Notes under the pieces: model-generated | Told to the model about the DNA's origin: nothing | The model's input: the letters and a program-made list of their open reading frames with translations, nothing else | Database searches by the model: none | Translations under genes and position numbers: made by a program | Assembly: GCA_963422705.1 (NCBI GenBank) | Contig: OY730443.1 | Coordinates: 124,001 to 188,000, forward strand | Source: G963422705 sp963422705 | GTDB taxonomy: Bacteria > Poribacteria > WGA-4E > WGA-3G | Direction: 5' to 3' | DNA length: 64,000 bases | Shown here: positions 33,357-42,740 of the stretch, piece by piece | How the letters are laid out: every line of letters begins with the position of its first letter | Numbering within the stretch: position 1 is the stretch's first letter

Positions 33357-33698
33357 TAGATAAGACGAGATAATTCTTTCCTTATGGGAATAGGAGTTGT
33401 CTCTGATTCTCCTTATAAGCCCCTCTCACTGCACAAATTTGGGCAATATATTTTCTAGTTTGCCCCATTTCGTGCAATCGCAGCGCCCGCGTATACCCGT
33501 TTGTACCCCATACCCCTCCTATCCTATCCTGCTTTGCTTTAGGGGCATAAAGCAACCCTTTCCTTCAGCCGTAATTTGGCATATAACTTGCTTCATCTAT
33601 GAAGGGCGGAATTCATTATTTTTATTCAACTCAATTCATTTGACCGGAAACAGATTAAGAAAATTCGCGACAAAGCGTTCTGCGTTTAATCAAACACC
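33357..33698. other. Gene-poor stretch after the Rieske gene
   Basis: These 342 bp contain frames without recognisable protein character and many CT-rich runs. I see no convincing gene, hairpin terminator or repeat. Confidence 0.4.
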
Positions 33699-34553
33699 AT
33701 GATGAAGCTACCGACAATATCCCTTGGCGCCAATTGCGTCACACGTCTCATTATCGGAGGCAATCCTTATAGTGGCATTTCGCACCATTCTGAGGCAAAA
33801 TCGCAAGAAATGGAGGATTACTACACAACTCGCCAAATTTGTGCCGAATTCCGCCAGGCGGAGCATTACGGCATTAACACGTTCTTAGGACGCGCCGATA
33901 GACATATCATGCGCACCCTGAATGAATATCGCAACAGTGGCGGTACGATTCAGTGGATAGCACAAACGCCGAAAGATACGGAATACGCGGAACTTCATGA
34001 TTACCTTGAGATTATTGCCCGTTACAAACCGACTGCTATCTACCATCACGGCGGCACAACCGATAAACTTTATGCGCAAGGGAAACTCGCATCATTGCGC
34101 GAGAGCCTTGTACACATGAGAGCCCTTGGATGTGCAGTCGGCATTGGCACACATGTTCCAGAAATCCTCAAACACTGTTATGCTGAAGGCTATGACGTTG
34201 ATTTTTATGTCTGCGCATTGTATAATCATACCCGCCATAGAGAATTATATCTGCCGAATGACAGGGAAAAGGCAATTGCTACCATCCAATCCGTAACGCT
34301 TCCCGTCATCGCGATTAAAGTATTGGCGGCCGGCAGAAGTGAGCCAGTGGAGGCATTCCAATTCGCACTTGGAAACCTAAAACCGATTGATGCGATGGCA
34401 GTTGGAATGTACACGAAGTTTCAACCCAACCAGATTCGCGACAACGCGCAACTCGTCAGGAAAATCGAAAATGAACAGAATCTTAGAACCAGAGGTGATG
34501 GACACTGCGGAAGCCGCGGAAGCTTACGATGCAATGGGGCACGGCGAAGTTGA
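33699..34553 (+). CDS. Aldo/keto reductase-like TIM-barrel protein
   Basis: A protein of up to 284 residues. LIIGGNPYSGISHH, AEHYGINTFLGRADRHI, IQWIAQTPKD, AIYHHGGTTDKLY, VGIGTHVPEIL, and the late AIKVLAAGRSEPVEAFQFAL...DAMAVGMYT suggest a TIM barrel of aldo/keto-reductase-like type. The classical catalytic tetrad is not obvious. The last 25 residues (NLRTRGDGHCGSRG...) are an out-of-frame reading of the following methyltransferase start. The native C-terminus may have ended near 34470 before a frame change. The overlap with the next gene is 83 bp. Confidence 0.6.
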   Translation: MMKLPTISLGANCVTRLIIGGNPYSGISHHSEAKSQEMEDYYTTRQICAEFRQAEHYGINTFLGRADRHIMRTLNEYRNSGGTIQWIAQTPKDTEYAELHDYLEIIARYKPTAIYHHGGTTDKLYAQGKLASLRESLVHMRALGCAVGIGTHVPEILKHCYAEGYDVDFYVCALYNHTRHRELYLPNDREKAIATIQSVTLPVIAIKVLAAGRSEPVEAFQFALGNLKPIDAMAVGMYTKFQPNQIRDNAQLVRKIENEQNLRTRGDGHCGSRGSLRCNGARRS

Positions 34554-35157
34554 TAGGGCGTTTGTTCAACGCGTTATAGAACTCGGGGCAAACAAGAGCG
34601 GACAGGATGCAACCGGTAGCGGGCCGATAATGCAATTTCTGGATATTGGTACCGGTCCGGCACAGATTCCTATCCTACTTGCTCAGCGGTGCCCCTACAT
34701 CCAGATTACTGCGATAGAGCTTTCCACGGAAATGCTAAAAATAGCAAAACGCCACGTTGATACTGCGAAACTCTCAGATAGAATAACCCTTGAGCGTGTT
34801 GATGCCAAGACACTGCCTTACACCGATAACACGTTTGACGGCATTATTTCCAATAGTATTGTGCATCACATCCATGAACCGCTGCGTGCGCTTCAAGAGA
34901 TGAGCCGCGTCATCAAACCGAAAGGTTTAGTTTTAATCCGTGACCTGATTCGTCCTCAATGCCCAGAGGCTGCACAGGCTTTTGTTGAAAAATACGCTGC
35001 TGATGATACGCCCTACCAACAGAAACTCTATTACGATTCATTCCTGGCCGCGTTCACTCTCCGCGAAGTCAACGAAATGCTATCACAAATGAATTTACCT
35101 GGGGCAGTCGTCGTTCAAAACACCGACAGGCACTATTCCATTGAGCGCCCGATGTAG
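34471..35157 (+). CDS. Class I SAM-dependent methyltransferase
   Basis: A protein of about 228 residues with a Rossmann methyltransferase fold. Motif I is FLDIGTGPAQIP, followed by the acidic ribose-binding loop ITAIELSTEM, VDAKTLPYTDNTFDGIISN (post-motif) and LRALQEMSRVIKPKGLVLIRD. It resembles small UbiE/Methyltransf_11 proteins acting on small molecules. The ATG at 34471 is chosen because MNRILEPEVMDTAEAAEAYD is a good N-terminus; a frame further upstream is a shadow of the previous gene. It overlaps that gene by 83 bp, suggesting coupling. Substrate unknown. Confidence 0.85.
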   Translation: MNRILEPEVMDTAEAAEAYDAMGHGEVDRAFVQRVIELGANKSGQDATGSGPIMQFLDIGTGPAQIPILLAQRCPYIQITAIELSTEMLKIAKRHVDTAKLSDRITLERVDAKTLPYTDNTFDGIISNSIVHHIHEPLRALQEMSRVIKPKGLVLIRDLIRPQCPEAAQAFVEKYAADDTPYQQKLYYDSFLAAFTLREVNEMLSQMNLPGAVVVQNTDRHYSIERPM

Positions 35158-35343
35158 TACAGTTCTACTGACAAAAGGATTCATCCGCCCCTCTTATGCC
35201 CCGGCTAGGCAGTACATCTATAACAGACATCCGCGAACCTGATACCACCTCGTAAAAAACCAGGATTTTTCATACCTTGTTAGCAGAAATATGCTACAAT
35301 ACCGGGAAGTATGAAACGCCCATCTTATAAAGGAGAAATCACA

Positions 35344-36156
35344 ATGCCTACATTTCAACATAAATTCGCACCCTCCGGGTGCGTTTCAATCTGGGCGCGT
35401 GCGTTACACTTTAAAAGTTTTATCTTGTTCCTTTGTTCACTGTTCATCGTTGCTAATATCAGCGTCGCAAACATTGCAGAAGAAGGGCTTGTCGCTTACT
35501 GGGCGTTTGACGAAGGCACTGGCAAAAATGCTGAAGATATGACTGGCAACGGACATGATGGTGAGTTTGTTGGCGCGCCAAAGTGGGTGGACGGTAAATT
35601 CGGGACGGCGCTGGAATTTGACGGTGAAAACGACTACGTTGCCGTTGCAGACGATGCCGCATTTGCAATTGAGGAAAATATCACGCTGATGGCATGGTTT
35701 AGTCCAAACGACGTGCTTACCAAACGCCGCTTGATGGTAAAAAACAACGCCATCTTCGTTATTTTTGATTTTGGGAATCCGGATAGCATCGATTTTCTCG
35801 TCAAACCGAATAATACGTTTGCCGAATCCACAACAACGGACTGGAAAGTTGGTGAATGGTATCACTTCGCCGGCACGTTTGATGGAAAAACGATGAAGGT
35901 TTACGTGAATGGACAATTAGAGGGTGATGCAGCGAATAACGTTCCGATTGCTCCCTCGGGGCTGGAACTGTGGATTGGTGGAGATGACTTAAGGCGCCCC
36001 ACCGACTTTTTTCCCGGTATCATTGACGAAGTTCGGCTTTACGACAAAACGTTAACAGCCGCAGAAATCCAAAAAATTATGGAGACGGCCCAAGACGTAG
36101 AAGCGCGCGGAAAACTTACCCTGGCCTGGGGAAAAATCAAGGGGCTGAGAAAATAG
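35344..36156 (+). CDS. Secreted LamG/concanavalin-like domain protein
   Basis: A protein of about 270 residues. A signal segment (SFILFLCSLFIVANISVA) precedes one LamG jelly-roll domain: GLVAYWAFDEGTGKNAED, GNGHDGEFVGAPKW, GKFGTALEFDGENDYV, then WYHFAGTFDGKTMKVYVNGQ and PGIIDEVRLYDKTLTAAEI. Such domains bind carbohydrate or other surface ligands. The C-terminus ends LTLAWGKIKGLRK, a short tail also seen in the LamG protein at 44863 and the LRR protein at 47429. GGAG lies 8 nt before the ATG at 35344. Confidence 0.88.
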   Translation: MPTFQHKFAPSGCVSIWARALHFKSFILFLCSLFIVANISVANIAEEGLVAYWAFDEGTGKNAEDMTGNGHDGEFVGAPKWVDGKFGTALEFDGENDYVAVADDAAFAIEENITLMAWFSPNDVLTKRRLMVKNNAIFVIFDFGNPDSIDFLVKPNNTFAESTTTDWKVGEWYHFAGTFDGKTMKVYVNGQLEGDAANNVPIAPSGLELWIGGDDLRRPTDFFPGIIDEVRLYDKTLTAAEIQKIMETAQDVEARGKLTLAWGKIKGLRK

Positions 36157-36769
36157 GAAACCGCTTGCGTTCCATAACTCACCTCCTCCAAAATAGGTGC
36201 CCTCTTGATGAAACAGGATAGGAACGGAACAGACATTCCCGTTAGTGGCACCTATTCAGCTGCCAAATGCCACATTCATACGGGCGGTGGTACTCACAAC
36301 TAACCTAGCCGTGACAGCAGGGACGGTTCGGTATCGCTTAGATGTGATACCGAATGCCCTTTTTATCCCGGAAATCATCACAGGCCCCGTCAGCAGTTTT
36401 GGCAAGAATCGTATTAACACTAGAATACAAAAACGCAATAAAGCGTATGCCAACTTTGTCCACCGAAATCACTTGCCCACTGGATTGCCGAGTCCATCTC
36501 TATAGTCCCCTTTCCTTCCTGAACTCGGCGAAATCGACTTTTATGGTATTAACCGTCCCCTAAGAAATCCGCGATTTCCTTCGGGTTCACTTCTCCGAGA
36601 TAGTGAACGGTAGCCACGCCCTATAAAGTTTTTCACGACTTCATCGCGATGATAGATGGGCGGCTCCTGTGACACGTCGCTCCGAAATTAGCAGATGAAG
36701 TGTGTTCGCACTGCCCAAAACAGTCAGAACAAAAACAGAAGGTTAACTCTCATAATTTCTCGGATAGGC
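36157..36769. other. Long intergenic region with an inverted repeat and gene relics
   Basis: No intact gene is visible. A perfect 10-bp inverted repeat, AATAGGTGCC (36192-36201) and GGCACCTATT (36247-36256), encloses 45 nt. On the minus strand GGAGGAGGTGAG precedes an ATG at about 36175 that opens only MERKRFPIFSAP before a stop. Also on the minus strand near 36555-36625 the frame GVATVHYLGEVNPKEIADFLG ends in a stop and resembles region 4 of an ECF sigma factor; the frame needed for sequence further upstream differs. The region looks like eroded coding DNA. Confidence 0.4.
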
Positions 36770-36799
36770 TTGCAAGCTACACCCAATATCTGATAAAAT
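36770..36799 (+). promoter_or_regulatory. Probable promoter of gpmI-prs
   Basis: TTGCAA (36770-36775) and TAAAAT (36794-36799) are separated by 18 nt, about 130 nt before the gpmI start. The leader contains two copies of ATTCCATTTTT (36827 and 36850 region). Confidence 0.4.
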
Positions 36800-36931
36800 G
36801 AATTGCGGGGCCCGTCCAAACCGGAATTCCATTTTTCGTCAAAATATGATTCCATTTTTAGGAAGAGATGTCAGACAAAACCTACAGATGGGTTTATTCA
36901 GCCAGCTGTGTAGAGAGAGGAAGAAATTCGA

Positions 36932-38551
36932 TTGAAAGAACTTCAAAAACGCCCCGTCGTGCTCATCATTCGAGACGGCTGGGGCCATAACCCATACCCT
37001 GAGTGGAACCATGCAAATGCTGTCCACCTTGCCAAGACTCCTGTGGATGACTGGCTGCGGCAGACGTATCCGCATGTTTTAATCCGGACTTCCGGTGAGG
37101 ATGTCGGTTTGCCGGGAGGTGTCATCGGCAATAGTGAAGTTGGGCATCAAAATATCGGCGCCGGGCGTGTTGTGAATCAGGAATTGCTCCGTATCAGTAC
37201 CATGATTCGGAGTGGAGAATTTTCCCAAAACGATGTCATTTTAGACGCGATTGCGCACGTTAAAAACAATGGAACGCACTTGCATCTCATAGGACTGGCG
37301 AGTGATGCCGGCGTTCACAGTTCGCTTGAGCACCTCTACGCTCTTCTCACCCTTGCTAAGGAGAATGGACTCCGGACAGAACAGGTGCTCATTCATAATT
37401 TCAGCGATGGGCGCGACTGTCAACCAAAGCTTGGGGTTCAATTTTGTGAGCAGATTGAGACGAAGTTGCAGGAAATCGGTATTGGGCGGATAGCCTCTGT
37501 TGTCGGGCGTTACTACGCTATGGATAGGGATGACAGGTGGGAACGGGTTGAGGTGGCGTATCGTCTCTTAACCGAAAATAGCGGTGAAAGCGCCTGCAGC
37601 GCTACGGAGGCGTATCGACGGTACTACGCAAACCCGGATGACACGAACCGGACAGGGGACGAATTCATACGTCCTACTGTAATCGTTGATAAAAAGGGCA
37701 ACCCCCTCCCAAGAATTTCCGATGGAGATGCCATCATTTTCTATAATTTTCGCGGGGACAGGCCCAGAGAACTTTCCAAAGCCTTTTGCTTAGATACATT
37801 TCCGTTTGAAGCGGAAGGTAAAGACGGAATCACAAGACACATGGGTTTTAAACGGAATCGCAAAATCAACGTTAAGTTTGTCACAATGACTGAGTATGAG
37901 CAGGGACTTCCCGTCGAAGCCGCAGTGAAAAAACCACCAAAAATGGTGAACACCCTTGCGGATTATGTAAGTCAAGCCGGTTTGACACAATTCCGATGTG
38001 CTGAAACAGAGAAATTTCCGCACGTTACATTCTTCTTTAACGATTACCGCGATGAACCCTATCCAGGGGAAGAACGACAGATTATACCGTCCCCGCGAGA
38101 TGTCACGACTTATAACCAGAAACCTGAAATGTCAGCCCCCGGCGTGACGGCAGAGATGTTACGGCGAATTGCTACCGATAGATATGATTTGATGGTTCTT
38201 AACTATGCGAACGGAGATATGGTAGGACATACCGGTTCGCTAGATGCTTCAATCAAGGCTGTTGAAGCTGTTGATACAGGTGTCGGCGACATCGTCAGCG
38301 CCGTCCTTAAAAAGGGGGGCGCGCTTCTCGTAACGGCGGACCACGGTAACTGCGAGCAGATGGTGGAACCGGAGACGGGCGGCATTCACACCGCGCATAC
38401 AACTTATGATGTTGAATTTGTCCTCGTTGATGACAAATTCAAGGGATGTCAACTCAAAACAGGAGGCAGACTTGCTGACATTGCACCAACTGCCCTCCGA
38501 TTACTCGGCTTAGCACAACCAACCGAGATGACTGGAGAGCCACTTTTATAA
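36932..38551 (+). CDS. gpmI: 2,3-bisphosphoglycerate-independent phosphoglycerate mutase
   Basis: A 539-residue cofactor-independent phosphoglycerate mutase, interconverting 3- and 2-phosphoglycerate in glycolysis with two Mn2+ ions. The nucleophile Ser is S68 in GNSEVGHQNIG. VVLIIRDGWG (metal 1 Asp), HNFSDGRDCQP, GRYYAMDRDDRW, VLNYANGDMVGHTG and VTADHGNCEQM supply the remaining phosphatase- and transferase-domain ligands. The start is TTG at 36932 with GAGAGGAAG upstream. prs follows 17 nt later, so the two central-metabolism genes form an operon. Confidence 0.96.
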   Translation: MKELQKRPVVLIIRDGWGHNPYPEWNHANAVHLAKTPVDDWLRQTYPHVLIRTSGEDVGLPGGVIGNSEVGHQNIGAGRVVNQELLRISTMIRSGEFSQNDVILDAIAHVKNNGTHLHLIGLASDAGVHSSLEHLYALLTLAKENGLRTEQVLIHNFSDGRDCQPKLGVQFCEQIETKLQEIGIGRIASVVGRYYAMDRDDRWERVEVAYRLLTENSGESACSATEAYRRYYANPDDTNRTGDEFIRPTVIVDKKGNPLPRISDGDAIIFYNFRGDRPRELSKAFCLDTFPFEAEGKDGITRHMGFKRNRKINVKFVTMTEYEQGLPVEAAVKKPPKMVNTLADYVSQAGLTQFRCAETEKFPHVTFFFNDYRDEPYPGEERQIIPSPRDVTTYNQKPEMSAPGVTAEMLRRIATDRYDLMVLNYANGDMVGHTGSLDASIKAVEAVDTGVGDIVSAVLKKGGALLVTADHGNCEQMVEPETGGIHTAHTTYDVEFVLVDDKFKGCQLKTGGRLADIAPTALRLLGLAQPTEMTGEPLL

Positions 38552-38568
38552 ATCACGGAGGTTTGAGC

Positions 38569-39564
38569 ATGGCAACAGGAACAGAACAAAAAATTTCCGA
38601 CGATTTTCGCCTCTTTGCCGGGCGCGCGAACCCGGAATTGGCGCGAGAAATCGCTATCATCTTAGACGTTGAACTGGGAAAAATCTCAATTGGCCCCTTC
38701 CCGAATAGCGAAACCCGGGTCCAAATTGAGGAAAGCATTCGCGGGACAGACATCTATCTGGTTCAACCAACGTGCGAACCTGCCAACGAGTCCTTGATGG
38801 AATTGCTGATTACGATTGACGCAATGAAACGCGCATCCGCTAGGCAAATTACGGCAATTATCCCATATTTCGGCTATGCCCGCCAGGACCACAAAACAAC
38901 GGGACGAGAACCGATTAGCGCGAAACTCGTCGCGAATCTCTTAACGACGGCTGGGGCCAGCCGTGTCATCGCCATTGATTTGCACGTTCCACAGATTCAA
39001 GCGTTTTTTGATATTCCACTTGATCATCTCACAGCCGTTACAACGTTAGCGAACTATTTCATAGAAAAACAGGTTGAAAACGGTGTCGTCGTCGCGCCGG
39101 ACGCCGGACGCGCAAAGCTAGCTGAAAAGTACGCCGATATTCTTAGTCTCCCCTTAGCTATCATGCATAAAAGACGGAGCGGGGTTGATGGACAACAAGT
39201 TGAATTTGTTGAGCTGGTTGGTGACGTCGCGGGAAAAACACCTATCGTTATTGACGATGAAATCGCTACAGGCGGGAGTATTTATCAGCAAGTGAAGGCA
39301 TTGGCAGCAGCCGGTTCGAATCCAGCGTATGTAAGTGTCGCGCATGCAGTCCTGGTAGGATTGTCGATGGAACGGCTGAATCATCCAGCGATTCGTGAAG
39401 TCGTGACAACTAACACGATTCCTATTCCCCCGGATAAACAACTGAATGGGAAAATTAAGGTGCTTTCGATTGCACCACTTCTGGCTGAGGCAATTCTACG
39501 GATTCACCAACACCGTTCTGTGAGTCAAGTTTTTCTGGAGCAGAAATTGATTTTTCCGGTTTAA
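38569..39564 (+). CDS. prs: Ribose-phosphate pyrophosphokinase
   Basis: A PRPP synthetase of about 331 residues, making 5-phosphoribosyl-1-pyrophosphate from ribose 5-phosphate and ATP for nucleotide and His/Trp synthesis. FPNSETRVQIEESIRG, the ATP-binding IPYFGYARQDHKT, DLHVPQIQAFFDIP and the PRPP loop PIVIDDEIATGGSI are present. The binding loop reads DDEIATGGS where most family members have DDMIDTGGT. CACGGAGG lies before the ATG at 38569, 17 nt after gpmI. Confidence 0.94.
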   Translation: MATGTEQKISDDFRLFAGRANPELAREIAIILDVELGKISIGPFPNSETRVQIEESIRGTDIYLVQPTCEPANESLMELLITIDAMKRASARQITAIIPYFGYARQDHKTTGREPISAKLVANLLTTAGASRVIAIDLHVPQIQAFFDIPLDHLTAVTTLANYFIEKQVENGVVVAPDAGRAKLAEKYADILSLPLAIMHKRRSGVDGQQVEFVELVGDVAGKTPIVIDDEIATGGSIYQQVKALAAAGSNPAYVSVAHAVLVGLSMERLNHPAIREVVTTNTIPIPPDKQLNGKIKVLSIAPLLAEAILRIHQHRSVSQVFLEQKLIFPV

Positions 39565-39638
39565 CTTTTTTGTCTACAAAAGCGATAGGGGCTGTGACGG
39601 AAACGGGTTCGCACCTAGCTCGCTAGAAACCGGACGGT

Positions 39639-39758
39639 AATTGTAAAAAGAAGTAGACATCTGCTCAGGAATCTGCTTGGGAAAATTCCTCCGGTAGGCG
39701 CGATTCCCTAACCGCGCCTGTCACAATGTCCAAGTACTTGTAAAATATACGATAAATC
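39639..39758 (+). repeat. Dispersed intergenic repeat, copy 1
   Basis: The sequence shares three blocks in the same order with 62588-62721: AATTxTAAAAAxAAGTAGACAT, then AGGCG...CCGC..CTGTCACAATGT, and TTGTAAA.T.TACGATAAATC. The spacers differ. It lies just before a GTG-started glycosyltransferase gene. It is non-coding and probably a family of small dispersed repeats. Confidence 0.6.
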
Positions 39759-39780
39759 TATTTTAAGCACGGTAAAAAAT

Positions 39781-40959
39781 GTGATTCCCATTCTCTATCT
39801 AAGCCATTGTGGTTCCAGCATCGGCGGCGGTGAAAGGCAGCTCTACTATCTCCTCACAAATATGAATAGGGAACGTTATTATCCGATGGTTGTTTGTCCG
39901 GATGACGGCGTTTTCGCTGAGGCGTTAAGACGTGCCGGCATCCCTACCCTGATTTTGAACCTTCCGCCGTGGCGAAAGGCAAAATCGCTCTTCGCGCGAT
40001 ATACGGCATTGAGAAAATTAGTGGATATCGCGCGGATACATCATGTGCAATTGGTACATACTTCCGATTCGTGGCTGAACCCTTATCTAGGGTATCTCAG
40101 AAAGCAGCTAAGCATTCCTGTTATTTCACACGTCCGGAACATTCTCACACCCGGGCAGGTACGAAAATACGACTTCCACCTGATGAACCGCATCATCGCT
40201 ATTTCTAAACAGAGTAGGGCCCCTTTGCTTAAAGCCGGGATTGAAAAAAAAAAGATTGATGTTATCCTCAATTGCGTTGATTTATCGGTTTTCCGCCCTG
40301 TTCACGTCAAACAGGCTTATAAGAAAAAAGAGTTCATTATCGGGATAGTCGGGCGAATTGAACCTTTTAAACGTCAAAAAACGTTTGTTGAGATAGCCTT
40401 ACGGGCAATTAGACAGGCCGAAATTGCTTCAAAAATCACTTGCCAGTTCACCCCCCGGTTGAGCTTTCATATCATTGGTGGTGCGTTAGATACGCCTGAG
40501 CATCGCGCTTATGAACGCGAAGTTCGCCAATTAGTGGAACAAGCCACTATGGATTTGAACACGGCACCCGATTGCCAGTTAAGCCAGTTTTTTCACTTCA
40601 TGGGGCACCGCACCGATATGCCACAAGCCATGCAAGAATTAGAACTTCTCGTTACGCTTTCAGCAGGGAGTGTCATCGCTGAAGCGATGGCATCCGGAAA
40701 GCCAGTCATCGGTACCTCGATTGGGAGTACTTCTGATATGATTGTCGCCGGTGTTACAGGCTGGATAGTACCACTCCGCACTGAAGAGACGAGCAGCGTT
40801 GAGGAAATCGTCAATCGGATTGTTCACCTTGCTCAAACGCCTGAGCTCTGCACGAAGTTAGGGGCCGCCGCCAGAAAACGCGCCGAAGAAGCGTTCAGTA
40901 TTACAGCGCATGTAGAAAAAGTACAGGGAATTTATGAGGAGTTGTTAAAGGCTAATTGA
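39781..40959 (+). CDS. Glycosyltransferase family 4-type
   Basis: A 392-residue GT-B glycosyltransferase. The N-terminal ILYLSHCGSSIGGGERQLYYL is the family glycine-rich loop. VQLVHTSDSWLNP follows, and the linker IIGIVGRIEPFKRQKTFVEIAL opens the donor domain. GHRTDMPQAMQELELLVTLSAGSVIAEAMASGKPVIGT contains the E-x7-E nucleotide-sugar region. The start is GTG at 39781 without a clear ribosome binding site. It stands alone after a dispersed repeat. Likely role: surface polysaccharide or glycolipid synthesis; the sugar is unknown. Confidence 0.88.
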   Translation: MIPILYLSHCGSSIGGGERQLYYLLTNMNRERYYPMVVCPDDGVFAEALRRAGIPTLILNLPPWRKAKSLFARYTALRKLVDIARIHHVQLVHTSDSWLNPYLGYLRKQLSIPVISHVRNILTPGQVRKYDFHLMNRIIAISKQSRAPLLKAGIEKKKIDVILNCVDLSVFRPVHVKQAYKKKEFIIGIVGRIEPFKRQKTFVEIALRAIRQAEIASKITCQFTPRLSFHIIGGALDTPEHRAYEREVRQLVEQATMDLNTAPDCQLSQFFHFMGHRTDMPQAMQELELLVTLSAGSVIAEAMASGKPVIGTSIGSTSDMIVAGVTGWIVPLRTEETSSVEEIVNRIVHLAQTPELCTKLGAAARKRAEEAFSITAHVEKVQGIYEELLKAN

Positions 40960-40984
40960 TTTTTTTCCGAAAATGATGTATCAT
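40956..40984 (+). promoter_or_regulatory. Probable promoter of the second PhyH gene
   Basis: TTGATT (40956-40961) overlaps the stop of the glycosyltransferase gene, and TATCAT (40979-40984) follows after 17 nt. The PhyH start is about 97 nt downstream. Confidence 0.4.
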
Positions 40985-41081
40985 TAGAAGTAAAGTTTTG
41001 CGGGCGAGAGGGGTTAAGCGCGCATCGTGTCAAACTGCGCGTACTCACGACGGGCTACCCCAATTTAGGAGAAATCACATC

Positions 41082-41939
41082 ATGCTCACACAAGAACAAA
41101 TTGATTTTTACAATGAAAACGGCTATATCGGTGTTGAGGCAGTGCTCACTGAAGAGGAAGTCTCCGCACTTCGCCGTGTCACTGATGAATTTGTGGAGAA
41201 ATCCAGAGAAGCTACTGAACATACTGATATCTTCGATTTAGAGCCGGGGCACACGGCGTCTAATCCACGTGTCCGTCGTATCAAAAATCCAGGCTTACAC
41301 CATACCGTTTATGACGCAACTTTACGGCATCCGAGGATTTTGGATATCGTTGAGCAGTTAATCGGAACCGGAGTCCGTTATAATGGACATAAACTGAATA
41401 TGAAATATCCGGAATTTGGGAGCCCTGTTGAATGGCATCAGGACTGGGCATTTTATCCGCATACTAATGACGAACTGCTCGCTGTCGGTGTCGTAATAGA
41501 CGATATGACGGTAGAAAATGGGGCATTGATGGTGATGCCCGGCTCTCACAAAGGGCCTACCTATGAACATCACCAAGACGGTGCTTTCGTCGGCGCTGTT
41601 ACCGATTCCACATTCACACCAGAAGGGGCTGTTCACCTAGAATTGAAGGCAGGTGGCATTTCTATTCACCATGTCCGTGCATTACACGGCTCCGCTCCGA
41701 ATACCTCGGATAAACCGCGCCGTCTCTTACTATTCCAATATTGTGCCGTGGATGCCTGGCCCCTCAAAGGCATTCCAGATTGGCAGAGTTTCAACGACTT
41801 CATCATCCGTGGAGAGCCGACGAATCAGCCCCGAATGGTATCTGTCCCAGTCCGGATGCCGGAACCGTATGCGGAGAAAAAAGGCTCCATCTATGAAGTG
41901 CAATCCCTGCTTGAAAACCCACTATTTACGAAAAAATAA
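41082..41939 (+). CDS. Phytanoyl-CoA dioxygenase family protein (PhyH)
   Basis: A 285-residue Fe(II)/2-oxoglutarate oxygenase. The triad is H119-x-D121 in VEWHQDWAFYPHTN and H202 in RALHGSAPN, with Arg 213 or 214 (KPRR) for 2-oxoglutarate. The start IDFYNENGYIGVEAVLT is typical, with AGGAG 9 nt before the ATG at 41082. It is not closely similar to the PhyH protein at 15676 outside the motifs. The second member of this family within 26 kb fits the poribacterial habit of many PhyH paralogues. Substrate unknown. Confidence 0.9.
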   Translation: MLTQEQIDFYNENGYIGVEAVLTEEEVSALRRVTDEFVEKSREATEHTDIFDLEPGHTASNPRVRRIKNPGLHHTVYDATLRHPRILDIVEQLIGTGVRYNGHKLNMKYPEFGSPVEWHQDWAFYPHTNDELLAVGVVIDDMTVENGALMVMPGSHKGPTYEHHQDGAFVGAVTDSTFTPEGAVHLELKAGGISIHHVRALHGSAPNTSDKPRRLLLFQYCAVDAWPLKGIPDWQSFNDFIIRGEPTNQPRMVSVPVRMPEPYAEKKGSIYEVQSLLENPLFTKK

Positions 41940-42123
41940 TCAAAACGCGTTGAAATGCATGGGAGGCTTTTATCGACTGAAGTGTTCCGCTCCCGGTTCT
42001 TCTGTCCGCTATCATTTGGATAGTGCTTAATGTGTTTCGATTTGTGCTGCGGAACTGTCAACTTCCCCATTGACAAGTCACCTTTCATGTTCACCGGTGA
42101 TTGAAATCCAACTGGATACTCAT

Positions 42124-42606
42124 TTAAAAAATCTTATCAAACGGTTTAATACTTTCCACTTTTCCTTCAAAACCGAGTTGTTCAACGGTTGGGAGGAGGC
42201 TATTTGTAACACGCGCTACGAGCGCCTCTGTTACGGTAAGCTTATCGACACCTTTCATCTCTGCTAACACCACAACAAAAAGGTATTTCGGTTGATTCGG
42301 TTGCAATCGCCACCTGATTTTATTCGCAATAAAAATAGTGCGCGGTGGTTCATTCGTGCCTTTGCCATCTTCTATCTGATAGTCTCTATCTGTGAGAGGA
42401 AATCTAACGCCCGTTACCTTATAGCGAGCCTCATTGATTTCAAAAGCTTCTACACTTTTCAAAGTTTTCATGACGCTGAAGATAGATGTCCCGCGCGTCA
42501 TCCCTGTAATTGATATTAGGACATCAAACCCTGAATTTCGCGATGAACACCCAACCAGAGTCATCAACACAACAAGGGCAATCAACAAATTTCTGAGTTG
42601 GAACAT
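42124..42606 (-). CDS. Hypothetical lipoprotein
   Basis: A 160-residue protein. The signal MFQLRNLLIALVVLMTLVGC ends in a lipobox with Cys20, so it is exported and lipid-anchored. The mature part (about 140 residues) has mixed strands and helices, including VMKTLKSVEAFEINEARYKV and ALVARVTNSLLPTVEQLG. No family is recognised. GAGGTG lies 7 nt before the ATG. It is downstream of the two selenocysteine HMA lipoproteins on the same strand but separated from them by a strong terminator. Confidence 0.7.
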   Translation of the reverse strand: MFQLRNLLIALVVLMTLVGCSSRNSGFDVLISITGMTRGTSIFSVMKTLKSVEAFEINEARYKVTGVRFPLTDRDYQIEDGKGTNEPPRTIFIANKIRWRLQPNQPKYLFVVVLAEMKGVDKLTVTEALVARVTNSLLPTVEQLGFEGKVESIKPFDKIF

Positions 42607-42671
42607 CTCCCTTCACCTCATGTGAGAACGTTTACCGGATTTCCAAAAGCAGTGAAATGACGCGGTTCCTT

Positions 42672-42706
42672 CAAAAAAAAAAGAAGGGCGAACCATGTCC
42701 GCCCTT
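42672..42706 (-). terminator. Rho-independent terminator after HMA gene 2
   Basis: On the minus strand the stem AAGGGCG/CGCCCTT (42700-42706 with 42684-42690) is followed by a run of about ten T with one C. It lies 35 nt after the stop of the HMA gene. A similar terminator follows the upstream copy. Confidence 0.85.
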
Positions 42707-42740
42707 GTTCAAAAGCGTCGTCTGCGCGCGAGGTAAAATT

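Noticed and set aside
33397..33702. 101-codon frame after the Rieske gene
   Set aside because: It has odd composition, no ribosome binding site and no family resemblance; it overlaps the start of the next gene.
36245..36505. 86-codon plus-strand frame in the gap before gpmI
   Set aside because: It has no start signal and contains part of the inverted repeat; protein character is weak, so it was left as non-coding.
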